From positions 248,001 to 312,000 of the forward strand of contig NZ_FNHE01000003.1 of assembly GCF_900103785.1 (NCBI RefSeq): DNA of 64,000 bases. Reading direction: 5' to 3'. Shown here in pieces: positions 8,212 to 15,352 of the stretch. The first letter of the stretch is position 1, and each line of letters opens with the position of its first letter. The notes beneath the pieces are model-generated. The model did not search any database, was not told the origin of the DNA, and saw only the letters and a program-made list of their open reading frames with translations. The position numbers were made by a program, and so were the translations under genes. This DNA is from Geodermatophilus siccatus. Its GTDB lineage: Bacteria; Actinomycetota; Actinomycetes; Mycobacteriales; Geodermatophilaceae.

Positions 8212-8913
8212 GTGGCAGTCAACGCAGCACCCGACGCCGGTACGAAGACCGCACGAGAGGGCAACGAGTTCCTCGCCGACCTGAGTGACCCGACCGCCGG
8301 CCGGGTGGCCATGGCGAGGGAACTCGCCTCGGAGAACGTGCGGATGATCGCCGACCCCGCGCCGCTCGGTCTCGGCTGCTTCGCGCTGACGACGTTCCTG
8401 CTGAGCCTGTTCAACGCAGGTCTGCTGCCGGCGGCTGGCGAGCCGATCGTCTTCGGCGTCGCACTCGCCTACGGGGGCGCGATCCAGGTGCTCGCCGGCA
8501 TGTGGGAGTTCCGGAAGGGCAATGTCTTCGGCGCGACCGCTTTCACCTCCTACGGCGCCTTCTGGCTGTCGTTCTGGGCGTTCGTCACCTTCTACGCAGC
8601 CGACATCCCGGATGCCGGTGACCGGGCGACCGTGGTCGGCTGGTACCTCATCGGCTGGGGCATCTTCACGGTGATCATGTGGGTCGCCTCCCTGCGCACC
8701 ACCGCGGTGCTGGCCCTGCTCTTCACGCTCCTCGCCGCGACGTTCTTCGTGCTGGGGATCGGGGACGTGGCGCAGAACGAGGGTCTGGTCACGCTGGGCG
8801 GCTATCTGGGCCTCGTGACCGCCGCCGTCGCCTGGTACGCCTGCCTCGCGGGGGTCAGCGCCTCCACCTTCGGACGCACGGTGCTGCCCAACCCGCCGCT
8901 GTACAAGCTGTGA
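8212..8913 (+). CDS. GPR1/FUN34/YaaH acetate uptake channel
   Basis: 233 residues, six transmembrane helices of the acetate/succinate transporter family (SatP/YaaH). The family signature appears as DPAPLGLGCFALTTFLLSL at about residues 46-64 (the first residue is usually Asn), followed by GGAIQVLAGMWEFRKGNVFG, another hallmark. A 45-residue soluble N-terminal arm precedes it. GTG 8212 has a strong AGGAGGGGG site eight bases upstream. It stands alone; a hairpin at 8920-8948 probably ends the transcript. Confidence 0.9.
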   Translation: MAVNAAPDAGTKTAREGNEFLADLSDPTAGRVAMARELASENVRMIADPAPLGLGCFALTTFLLSLFNAGLLPAAGEPIVFGVALAYGGAIQVLAGMWEFRKGNVFGATAFTSYGAFWLSFWAFVTFYAADIPDAGDRATVVGWYLIGWGIFTVIMWVASLRTTAVLALLFTLLAATFFVLGIGDVAQNEGLVTLGGYLGLVTAAVAWYACLAGVSASTFGRTVLPNPPLYKL

Positions 8914-8919
8914 CCCGGG

Positions 8920-8948
8920 CCGGCGGTCGTCCGACCGACGGCCGCCGG
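8920..8948 (+). terminator. Putative hairpin terminator
   Basis: CCGGCGG at 8920 pairs with CCGCCGG at 8942 around an inner GGTCG/CGACC stem, seven bases after the acetate-transporter stop. No T-run. Confidence 0.4.
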
Positions 8949-9089
8949 TGGTGCGGTCCCGGTCCTGGTGCAGTCGACCGGGTCCCACGTCCGGCGTGGC
9001 GGTGCACGGCCGTGCCCCCGGCTCCACCCCGTCGGCCAAGGCGTCCTCCGGCGGGGAAGCGCCCCGAGTCGTCTCCGGTGCGGCGCGGG

Positions 9090-9437
9090 TCAGCCCGCGT
9101 GCGCGCGGCGCTGGTCGCGCCGGTGCTCCTGGTGGTGCACCCACAGCACCAGGCAGCGCAGCGCGGCGTAGCCCTCGGGGGAGGCGTAGCCCTGCTCGAA
9201 ACGCGCGGCCTCGACCAGCTCGTCGCTGTCGACGCTCACGCCGGCGGCGAAGCGGTCGAGCACCTCGCCGGACAGCGACGTGCTGCGGAACATCCGCGCG
9301 ATGCCGAGCGCCACGGAGTCGGACACGGTGAGGCTGAACGGCGGGTGCTTCATCGCCGCCCGTCGGTCGAGCAGCTGGGCGACCTCGCTGTGGACCTGGT
9401 CGTCCGAGGCGGGCACCCCGCGGGCGGTGATTCTCAC
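9090..9437 (-). CDS. Conserved-looking hypothetical protein
   Basis: 115-residue soluble protein I do not recognise. It begins with a beta-strand-like VRITARGVPASDD, is mostly helical after that (QVHSEVAQLLDRRAAM, SGEVLDRFAAGVSVDSDELVEAARF) and ends in a His/Arg-rich tail (WVHHQEHRRDQRRAHAG). GTG 9437 is chosen for the GAGGAG site upstream; longer forms would run without coding character. Downstream of the FlbD-like gene on the same strand with about 110 bp between, so possibly cotranscribed. Confidence 0.6.
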   Translation of the reverse strand: MRITARGVPASDDQVHSEVAQLLDRRAAMKHPPFSLTVSDSVALGIARMFRSTSLSGEVLDRFAAGVSVDSDELVEAARFEQGYASPEGYAALRCLVLWVHHQEHRRDQRRAHAG

Positions 9438-9546
9438 GGTCGTCTCCTCGTTGGTTCGGTGTTCCGGCCGGGAGATCGGCCGTGGACCGCCGGTGGTCAA
9501 CCCAAGCCGGCGCGGTCCCTCCTCCGAGGGGGGTGGGCCGTCGCGG

Positions 9547-9840
9547 TCAGGGGAGCCGGATGGGCACCACGGGGTCGGGGGCGTGCGCCTGGGGCGGGAC
9601 GCCGGAGCCGCCGAGGCCCCGCGGGTCGGCGTCCTCCCCGCGGTCGAGCACGTAGCAGGCGGCGATGTCACCGGCGCGGTACTCGACGATGCGCGTGATG
9701 ACCTGGTCGATCGTCTCGCGGATGCAGTAGCAGCTGCCGTCGGTGGTGATCACGACGGTGTCCGGCCCGGCCTCGACCCGCTCGATGTGGTCGGGGTCCA
9801 GGCGGCACTTCTCGCCGGTGCGGCGGGTGAGGCCGATCAT
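9547..9840 (-). CDS. FlbD-family protein outside a flagellar locus
   Basis: 97 residues. The first 60 match the FlbD family (PF06289): MIGLTRRTGEKCRLDPDHIE, then PDTVVITTDGSCYCIRETIDQVITRIVEY. In flagellated bacteria this small protein is coded within motor gene clusters; no flagellar gene is visible here. A 35-residue Pro/Asp-rich tail (DRGEDADPRGLGG...) is extra. ATG 9840 is preceded by CGGAGGACC, a clear ribosome site. Its role is unknown; the similarity is to fold, not to a proven function. Confidence 0.75.
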   Translation of the reverse strand: MIGLTRRTGEKCRLDPDHIERVEAGPDTVVITTDGSCYCIRETIDQVITRIVEYRAGDIAACYVLDRGEDADPRGLGGSGVPPQAHAPDPVVPIRLP

Positions 9841-10140
9841 CGCGGTCCTCCGGCTGGGCGGGGCATCGGGCCCCGGCGGCTCCCTCGGGAGTGAGGTGCC
9901 GGTTCCTTCGACCGCTCGGCGCCCCCGGTTGAGCCCGCGCCGCACGGTCCGCCCCGTCGGGGTGAGCGCCCCACGGCGTCCTCGTGACCTGTCGGCCGAC
10001 GCCGAGGCCGCACCTCCTCCCTCCGGGTGAGGCCCGGACACCCCGCTCAAGACGGCCCGGGCCTCCGCCGATCACCCGGTCAGGTGACGCCCGGCCCCCG
10101 CGGCCGGGTGCCGGTCGAACGGGCAACGGGAGGAGACGTC
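9841..10140. other. Divergent intergenic region, 300 bp
   Basis: Separates the FlbD-like gene (minus) from the response regulator (plus). No gene is seen; both promoters must be here, but no convincing -10/-35 pair could be picked in this GC-rich stretch. GGGAGGAGA at 10129 is the ribosome site of the regulator. Confidence 0.5.
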
Positions 10141-10839
10141 GTGTCCGAGCAGTCCGTGCTCGTCGTCGAGGACACCGAGGAGATCAGGGAGCTGGTCTGC
10201 ACGGTCCTGCGCCGGGCGGGGATGGACGTCCGCGCGGTGGCGTCCGGTGCCGAGGCGCTGGCCGAGGTCCGGCGTGCGGCGCCCGACGTCGTCGTCCTGG
10301 ACCTGGGCCTCCCGGACGCCGACGGCACCGAGGTGTGCCGGCAGATCCGCGCCGAGAGCGAGTGCTACGTCCTCATGCTCACCGCGCGCGCCGAGGAGGT
10401 CGACCTGCTCATCGGGCTGGCCGTCGGCGCCGACGGGTACATGGCCAAGCCCTTCTCCCCGCGCGAGCTGGTCGCCCGCGTGCAGGCGATGCTCCGCCGT
10501 CCGCGCGTCCCCGCCCCGCGTCCCGCGCCGGCCGAGGAGTCGGTGCTCCGGCTCGCCGAGCTGGAGGTCGACGAGGACAGCCGCGAGGTGCGGGTGGACG
10601 GCGTGGTCGTCGACCTGACCCGCACCGAGTTCGACCTGCTCGCCGCGCTGGCCTCGCGTCCTGGCCGGGTGCTGCAGCGCGAGACGCTGCTGCGCGAGGT
10701 CTGGCAGACCGACTGGGAGGGCAGCGTGCGCCTGGTCGAGGCCCACATGTCCAACCTGCGCCGCAAGCTGCAGGCCGCGGGGCTCTCGTCGCCGTCGATC
10801 CGCACCGTGCGCGGCGTCGGGTACCGGCTCGTCGCCTGA
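10141..10839 (+). CDS. OmpR/PhoB-type response regulator
   Basis: 232 residues. The receiver domain has the acidic pair E10-D11, phosphoacceptor D54 (VVVLDLGLPD), T81 and K103 (GYMAKPFSP), so it should be phosphorylatable. A winged-helix trans_reg_C domain follows (about 138-230: LTRTEFDLLAALASRPGRVL, SVRLVEAHMSNLRRKL, TVRGVGYRLV). No kinase gene is directly beside it; the PAS kinase at 13860-15086 is the nearest candidate partner. GTG 10141 has GGGAGGAGA upstream. Its stop is one base from the stop of the convergent secreted-protein gene. Confidence 0.93.
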   Translation: MSEQSVLVVEDTEEIRELVCTVLRRAGMDVRAVASGAEALAEVRRAAPDVVVLDLGLPDADGTEVCRQIRAESECYVLMLTARAEEVDLLIGLAVGADGYMAKPFSPRELVARVQAMLRRPRVPAPRPAPAEESVLRLAELEVDEDSREVRVDGVVVDLTRTEFDLLAALASRPGRVLQRETLLREVWQTDWEGSVRLVEAHMSNLRRKLQAAGLSSPSIRTVRGVGYRLVA

Positions 10840-10840
10840 G

Positions 10841-11497
10841 TCAGCAGGTGACGGGCCTGGTGAACTGCGAGGTGCCGATCCAGCCGTAGTCGGTCAGCGT
10901 GTCGATCGACAGCCGGGGGTTCCAGCTGAGCACGCCGGCGTCGTACCGGCGGGTCATCGACGTCGTGATCGGACCGGGCTCGCCGATCAGCACGGGGCCG
11001 TAGACCGTGTGCGCGGTCATGCGGTACCCCGTCACCCGGGCCGACGTGCTGAGGCCCCAGCGCGCCGTGGCGTACAGCTCGGTGTCCTTGATGGTCCGGG
11101 TGGTCGTGTACTGGTTGACGCCGGGACCGTCGGTCCGCGTCGTGACGTCGCTCTCGACGTTGCTCGTGCTGGTGGCCGTGCTGGACGTCTGCCGGTAGCC
11201 GGTCTGCCAGAGGCCGCCGGAGGCGGTGGTCTGGAAGGTCCGCTGGATCACCGTCGTCGTGGTGGTGCACGAGGTCTCCACCCGCACGTTGGTGGCCGGC
11301 GCGACGGTGCCGGCGCCGACGCGCATCGACGGTGGCGCCACCGAGTCGGAGAAGGTGGCGTTCGCGGCCGGGGCGCCGGTGCTCAGGACGGTGACGGCCA
11401 GCGCGGTGACCACGACCAGCGCCCGGGCGCTCCAGCGGCCGCGGGGAGCGGTCGCCGCGCGCAGGACTCGCCGGCCGGACAGGGGGAATGCGGTCAT
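10841..11497 (-). CDS. Secreted protein of the TasA/SipW locus
   Basis: 218 residues, exported. Signal region: basic start, hydrophobic SARALVVVTALAVTVLSTGAP, then ATFSDSVAPPSM, which resembles the ATFTD-type cleavage context processed by SipW-like peptidases. The mature part is rich in Thr and Ser with two cysteines (SCTTTTTVIQRTF near 80, C-terminal VTC) and many short beta-prone segments. ATG 11497 follows CGGAGGAGA. It is the last gene of the minus-strand surface-protein locus, after a second copy of the tasA leader and an 11-codon tasA scar. Function is probably extracellular and structural, by context only. Confidence 0.7.
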   Translation of the reverse strand: MTAFPLSGRRVLRAATAPRGRWSARALVVVTALAVTVLSTGAPAANATFSDSVAPPSMRVGAGTVAPATNVRVETSCTTTTTVIQRTFQTTASGGLWQTGYRQTSSTATSTSNVESDVTTRTDGPGVNQYTTTRTIKDTELYATARWGLSTSARVTGYRMTAHTVYGPVLIGEPGPITTSMTRRYDAGVLSWNPRLSIDTLTDYGWIGTSQFTRPVTC

Positions 11498-11537
11498 GTC
11501 GTCTCCTCCGTGGGGATCGGCTCGGTCGTCGCTGGGG

Positions 11538-11573
11538 TCAGCGGGTGGTGCCGGCGTGGTCGCTGCTGCTCAT
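11538..11573 (-). pseudogene. 11-codon scar of a deleted tasA paralogue
   Basis: Reading minus from ATG 11573: MSSSDHAGTTR then stop. The TasA-like protein at 13031 starts MSSSNRAGTTR and ends AATTR-stop, and both its ends contain the 10-mer GCGGGTGGTG (13607 and 13034, plus strand). The scar has one copy (11541). An in-frame deletion between these repeats would produce exactly this remnant. A functional leader peptide is the alternative. Confidence 0.65.
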
Positions 11574-11687
11574 CGGGGTTCCTCCGGGGGCCGGGATCGG
11601 GGCGACCCGGCGGCAGGGGCGAGCCTGGCCGCCCGACCGCAGGACACCCGCCCGCGGACCACGAGGGATCCGCAAGAAGCAGGACCC
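11574..11687 (-). promoter_or_regulatory. Leader copy B, duplicate of the tasA leader
   Basis: About 110 bp closely matching 13640-13747 (by eye roughly 85% identical), from a shared CTTGCGGATCCCT block to the shared GGAGGAACCCCG ribosome site. Both copies can form a stem of GGCGG(T/C)CAGG with CCTG(T/C)CGCC, and a G-T pair in one copy is G-C in the other. It precedes the tasA scar and the secreted-protein gene. Likely a conserved 5' leader RNA. Confidence 0.6.
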
Positions 11688-11736
11688 CCGTGCCCCCGCC
11701 ACTCGCAGGCTCGCGGCGGGCCCCTGCAGGGGGGCC
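11681..11736. repeat. Intergenic palindromic repeat, copy 1
   Basis: Member of the window-wide family with ends GGACCCC and CTGCAGGGGGGCC and centre CGCCACTCGCAGGCTCGCG. It lies between the Rec-HPt gene stop and leader copy B. Confidence 0.75.
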
Positions 11737-11740
11737 GACC

Positions 11741-12400
11741 TCAGCCGCCCGCGACGCTGCGCAGCTCGACGACGAGTTCGTGCGCCACGACCCCGCGGCG
11801 GGCGTCCTGCGCGATGGCCCGGCAGACCGCGGCGACCTCCGGGTGGCCCAGCTGGGCGCTGGTGCCGGCCAGCGTCGCCGAGGCCCGGGCGAGCGCCGCG
11901 GCGTCCCCGGTCCGGGCGCCGTCGGCGATGGCGGTCAGCCGGTCGGGCAGCGCGGCGGCGTACACCTGCTGCAGCCGGTCCATGAGGTCGGCGTCGACGT
12001 CCGCACCGGGGGCACCCCCGGCGGCGGGGGCCTGCGGTCCGGGTGCCCGGCGGGCGAGCAGGCCGACCAGCAGGCGGGCGTCCACCGGCCGGGGCAGGCA
12101 CGCCAGGGCACCGGCCTCGAGGGCGGCAGCCCGGTCCGGGGCCCCGGCGGCGGTCACGGCGAGCAGGTGGGCCCGGCAGCCGACCAGCCGCAGCCGGCGC
12201 AGCAGGGCCGGCGCCTCGCCGGCCGGGCCGTCCAGGTCGACGACGACCAGGTCCAGCTCCAGGCGCCGGGCCAGGCCGAGCGCCTCGCGGGTGCCGGCGG
12301 ACTCCCGCACGTCCCACCCGGTCAGCTGCAGCAGTGCGGCGAGCGGTGCGCGCCCGGCTGCGTCGGCGCCGACGACGAGGGCGGTCGGGACGGCGCTCAC
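11741..12400 (-). CDS. Pseudo-receiver plus degenerate HPt protein
   Basis: 219 residues with two signalling-like domains. Residues 5-115 read as a receiver: the Asp is kept (LVVVDLDGP, D55), but the acidic pocket is reduced to GAD (11-13) and the invariant Lys is Arg (CLPRPVD, R104). Residues about 130-215 read as an HPt bundle (ASATLAGTSAQLGHPEV), but the phosphorylatable His of the H-T-L-K-G motif is Ala175 and the Lys is Ala178. It should therefore be unable to pass phosphate in the usual way and may act as a docking or sequestering partner. Its ATG overlaps the sipW-like stop (ATGA), so the two are coupled. Confidence 0.75.
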   Translation of the reverse strand: MSAVPTALVVGADAAGRAPLAALLQLTGWDVRESAGTREALGLARRLELDLVVVDLDGPAGEAPALLRRLRLVGCRAHLLAVTAAGAPDRAAALEAGALACLPRPVDARLLVGLLARRAPGPQAPAAGGAPGADVDADLMDRLQQVYAAALPDRLTAIADGARTGDAAALARASATLAGTSAQLGHPEVAAVCRAIAQDARRGVVAHELVVELRSVAGG

Positions 12401-13002
12401 GACCCGTCCTCCTCGTCCCCCGGCCGCCAGATGCTGAGCAGCAGCCAGCCGGCGAGGACCGCCGGCACGCCGTGGGCGAGGGCGTGGTGGACGGCGGGGG
12501 TGCGCAGGGCGGTGATGAGGTGCCCGAGCTCGGGCACGACGGCGCGGACCTCGTGGGCGGTGTCGCCCTGCAGGACGGCGGTCCAGGGGTCGGGGTGGTC
12601 GTTGGCGTCGCCCTTGGTCTGGACCGTGACGGTGCCGTCGGGAGCGTGCTGGACGTCGATGACGCGGTGGCTGACGACGCGGTGGTCGTCGACGGGGATG
12701 TGGTAGCTGATCACCATGCCCTCGGTGACGTCGCCGACGGCCAGCGGGGTGGCGATCACGACGTCACCGGGCTCGATGCCCGGCGCCATGCTGGCGGTCA
12801 GCATCGTCATCGTGCGGTAGCCCAGCAGGTGCGGGCCGGCGGCCAGGACGGCGAAGGCGAGGACCGCCGCGGTCACCAGCAGGCGCACCGACCAGCGACC
12901 CAGGAACGCCGGGGCGGCGCGCGGGACGCGGAGGGCGGCCCGGGCCACCGGCGGCAGCGTGCGGGCTGCCGCCGGGGTGCGGAGCGCGAGGACGGCGGTC
13001 AC
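12397..13002 (-). CDS. sipW: SipW-type (ER-type) signal peptidase I
   Basis: 201-residue S26B signal peptidase. After a basic N-terminal tail and membrane segment (SVRLLVTAAVLAFAVLAAG, about 38-56) comes the Ser nucleophile block TMLTASMAPGIEPGDVVI, then SHRVIDV with the His that replaces Lys in ER-type enzymes, then QTKGDANDHPD. A second hydrophobic segment lies near the C-terminus. GTG 13002 starts 28 bp after the TasA-like stop. As in Bacillus SipW-TasA, it is expected to process the exported proteins at 13031 and probably 10841. Confidence 0.85.
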   Translation of the reverse strand: MTAVLALRTPAAARTLPPVARAALRVPRAAPAFLGRWSVRLLVTAAVLAFAVLAAGPHLLGYRTMTMLTASMAPGIEPGDVVIATPLAVGDVTEGMVISYHIPVDDHRVVSHRVIDVQHAPDGTVTVQTKGDANDHPDPWTAVLQGDTAHEVRAVVPELGHLITALRTPAVHHALAHGVPAVLAGWLLLSIWRPGDEEDGS

Positions 13003-13030
13003 GGCGGTCTCCGGTTCGTCGTCGCCGGGG

Positions 13031-13639
13031 TCAGCGGGTGGTGGCGGCGCGCTGGACGCCGGAGAAGGTGAGGGCCAGGGTGCTGGTCTTGCCCTGGAAG
13101 GTGTCGTCGGCGGTGGTCGGCAGGCTCAGGGTGAGCAGCAGGTGGTCGGTGCCGCCGGGGGTGAGGCTGGCGGGGGCCTCGAGGGTGCGGTTGCCGATGG
13201 CGGCGCCGCCGGTGGTGATGGCGCGCTCGGTGCCGGCGCAGGTGTAGAGGGGGGCGGTGCCGGCCTGGGTCCAGGCGACCGAGCAGGCCTCGAGGGTCAG
13301 CTGCAGGCCGTTGACCGGGTCGTTGGTCAGCACGCCGGGGTTTGTGGTGCTCACCCCCAGGGCGACCGAGGACAGCGGGCTGTCGCCGTCGTTGACCAGG
13401 GTGAGGGTGCGGGCGATGGAGTCGCCGGGCAGCAGGCCGGTGGTGACCGCGGGGACCGGGGCGGCGGGCTGGGCCAGGTCGATGGAGACGGTGCCGGAGG
13501 TCAGCTGGGCCGAGACCGGGGTGGTGGAGTCCGTGAAGGTGCCGAAGGTGCCCAGGCCGGCGACCGCGGCGGCGGTGCCGATGACGGCCAGGGAGCCGAG
13601 GACCTTGCGGGTGGTGCCGGCGCGGTTGCTGCTGCTCAT
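13031..13639 (-). CDS. TasA-like exported surface protein
   Basis: 202 residues. Signal part: SSSNRAGTTRKVLGSLAV, a hydrophobic run, then GTFGTFTDSTTPVSAQLTSG, the FTD-type site typical of SipW substrates. The mature domain is a beta-rich TasA/camelysin-like fold (VSIDLAQPA..., SIARTLTLVNDGDSPLSSV, two cysteines, GTDHLLLTLSLPTTADD). Such proteins form extracellular fibres in Bacilli; in actinomycetes the role is unproven. ATG 13639 has AGGAGG seven bases upstream. The gene is followed directly by its presumed peptidase. A 10-bp direct repeat sits at codons 8-11 and at the last codons. Confidence 0.8.
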   Translation of the reverse strand: MSSSNRAGTTRKVLGSLAVIGTAAAVAGLGTFGTFTDSTTPVSAQLTSGTVSIDLAQPAAPVPAVTTGLLPGDSIARTLTLVNDGDSPLSSVALGVSTTNPGVLTNDPVNGLQLTLEACSVAWTQAGTAPLYTCAGTERAITTGGAAIGNRTLEAPASLTPGGTDHLLLTLSLPTTADDTFQGKTSTLALTFSGVQRAATTR

Positions 13640-13747
13640 CGGGGTTCCTCCTGCGTGGAGCCGGGATCGGGGCGACCCGGCGACAGGGACGACCCTGACC
13701 GCCCGACCGCAGGGCACCCGCCCGCCGACCACAAGGGATCCGCAAGA
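13640..13747 (-). promoter_or_regulatory. Leader copy A upstream of the tasA-like gene
   Basis: 5' leader between the kinase stop and the tasA-like ATG, closely matching 11574-11687. Conserved parts on the minus strand are the distal CTTGCGGATCCCT, the GGCGGTCAGGG/CCCTGTCGCC stem, the CCGGGTCGCCCCGATCCCGG hairpin and the AGGAGGAACCCC ribosome site. It resembles no riboswitch that I can name. Confidence 0.6.
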
Positions 13748-13751
13748 TGGC

Positions 13752-13804
13752 GGACCCCGTCCCCCCGCCCCTCGCAGGCGCAGGGCGGTGCCCTGGGCGG
13801 GGCC
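13752..13804. repeat. Intergenic palindromic repeat, copy 2
   Basis: GGACCCCGTCCCCCC...CTCGCAGGCGCAGGG...GGCGGGGCC, just upstream of leader copy A, the same relative position as repeat copy 1 has to leader copy B. Confidence 0.65.
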
Positions 13805-13859
13805 GCGACGAGCCTCCGGACGGGGTCGGCGGCGGGACGCCGCAGGGGGGCCGCGGACC

Positions 13860-15086
13860 TCAGCGAGGGAGCGTGAGGGTGGACGTGGTGCCCCGGCCCT
13901 CGACGCTGGCGACCTCGAGGGCGCCGTCGTGCGCGGCGGCGATGGCCCGCGTGATGGCCAGCCCCAGCCCGACACCGGGCACCGCGTGCCGCCGGGCGGT
14001 CGAGGCGCGGAAGAAGCGGGCGAAGAGCTGGCCCTGCTCGCCGGCGGGGATCCCGATGCCGGTGTCGCTGACCGCCAGCCGGGCGACCGGCACCGCGTCG
14101 TCCTGCGGGGCGTCGACGACCGCGCCGTCCGCCGTCCGCCAGGCCGATCGCAGCGCGAGGGTGACCCGCCCGCCCGCCGGGGTGAACTTGACCGCGTTGG
14201 AGACCAGGTTGTCGCAGGCCTGTCCCAGCCGGACGGCGTCGCCGTGCACCACCAGGCCGCCGTCGGGCACGTCGACGACGACCTCGACACCGGTCGCCGC
14301 GGCGGTCAGCCGCACGGTCTCCTCCGCCGCCCGCACCACACCCGCCAGGTCGACGTCCCCCGGCTGCAGGCTGAACCGGCCGGCGTCCACCTGAGCGGTG
14401 AACAGCAGGTCGCCGACCAGGCGCAGCAACCGCTGGGCGTTGCGCTCGACGGTGCCCAGGTGCGCCCGCGACTCCCCGCCGAGCGCCGGGTCGTCGAGGA
14501 CGAGCTCCAGGTAGCCGAGGATGGAGGTCAGCGGCGTGCGCAGCTCGTGGCTGACCAGGCTCACGAACTGGTCCTTCATGCGCTCGGTCGCCCGGGCCTC
14601 GGTCATGTCGGTGCCGACGAAGTTCCACCCGGCGTGCACGCCGCGGTCGTCGGTGCGCGGGGTGACCGCCACCGACACGGTGAGCTCGGCGCCGTCGGCG
14701 GCGACGTAGGTCCAGTCCCGGACGTCGCTGCCCTGCTGCTGCGCGGTGCGCACCAGGGCGGCCAGGCCGCCGCCGGCGTCCTCGAGCTCCTCGGGCAGGT
14801 GGAAGTCGGTGATCGACCGACGGCGGACGACGTCGGCGCGGGGGAGGCCCAGCATCCGCTCGGCGCCGGGGTTCCACACCCGGATCACGCCGTCCACGTC
14901 GGTGCCGATGATCGACTGCTCGGTGACCGCGTCGATGACGCTGGTCATCGTCTGCGCGCGGGCCTGCAGCATCCGGGTGGCGACCTGCAGCTCGTCGTCG
15001 CGGTGCTGCATCTGCGCCCGCAGCGTGGCGTTCTCCGCGCGCAGCCGGGCCAGCTCCTCGGCCGGCGGGGGCTCGAGGACGGTCAC
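13860..15086 (-). CDS. PAS-domain histidine kinase
   Basis: 408-residue cytosolic sensor kinase. A coiled coil (AEELARLRAENATLRAQMQ) leads to a PAS domain (about 45-160: SIIGTDVDGVIRVWNPGAER, GWNFVGTDMTEARATE), HisKA with the phosphorylated His (FVSLVSHELRTPLTSILGY, about 178-196), and HATPase with N box (LVSNAVKFTP), G1 (VSDTGIGIP) and G2 (GVGLGLAIT). No membrane segment, so it senses an internal cue. GTG 15086 is chosen for the GGGGGGA upstream. First gene of the TasA locus; the OmpR-type regulator at 10141 or the Rec-HPt protein may be its partner. Confidence 0.88.
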   Translation of the reverse strand: MTVLEPPPAEELARLRAENATLRAQMQHRDDELQVATRMLQARAQTMTSVIDAVTEQSIIGTDVDGVIRVWNPGAERMLGLPRADVVRRRSITDFHLPEELEDAGGGLAALVRTAQQQGSDVRDWTYVAADGAELTVSVAVTPRTDDRGVHAGWNFVGTDMTEARATERMKDQFVSLVSHELRTPLTSILGYLELVLDDPALGGESRAHLGTVERNAQRLLRLVGDLLFTAQVDAGRFSLQPGDVDLAGVVRAAEETVRLTAAATGVEVVVDVPDGGLVVHGDAVRLGQACDNLVSNAVKFTPAGGRVTLALRSAWRTADGAVVDAPQDDAVPVARLAVSDTGIGIPAGEQGQLFARFFRASTARRHAVPGVGLGLAITRAIAAAHDGALEVASVEGRGTTSTLTLPR

Positions 15087-15281
15087 GCGGTCCCCCCGGA
15101 GGCCAGCCCGCGCACCAGCGCGACCAGCGCGGCGACCAGGACGCGCGGCGCTGCGGTCGGCACGGGTCGAGCTCCCTCGCTCGGGCGGTGTCGTCCCGGT
15201 GGACGTCGGCGCCCCCGAGGGCGGACTGCAGCGCACCCGCCGGGGCCTCACCCCAACAGGGGACCGGCCGCGAACGGCAGC

Positions 15282-15312
15282 GCGCCCCGCCGGGGAGGAC
15301 CCGGCGGGGCGC
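15282..15312. terminator. Strong GC hairpin
   Basis: GCGCCCCGCCGG and CCGGCGGGGCGC form a perfect 12-bp stem with a short loop, between the DUF3618 gene (transcribed minus, ending at 15353) and the kinase. Probable terminator of the 17440-15353 operon. Confidence 0.7.
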
Positions 15313-15326
15313 ACTGGAGGGGTGGC

Positions 15327-15347
15327 GGCCTCCCTGCAGGGGAGGCC
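15327..15347. terminator. Second GC hairpin after the DUF3618 gene
   Basis: GGCCTCCC and GGGAGGCC form a short hairpin five bases beyond the minus-strand stop at 15353. Confidence 0.5.
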
Positions 15348-15352
15348 CTCGT

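Noticed and set aside
11574-13747. c-di-GMP (GEMM) riboswitch in the tasA leaders
   Set aside because: The GC-rich leaders lack the GEMM core with its GCAAA and GGGACGCAAA elements, so the leaders are left unnamed.
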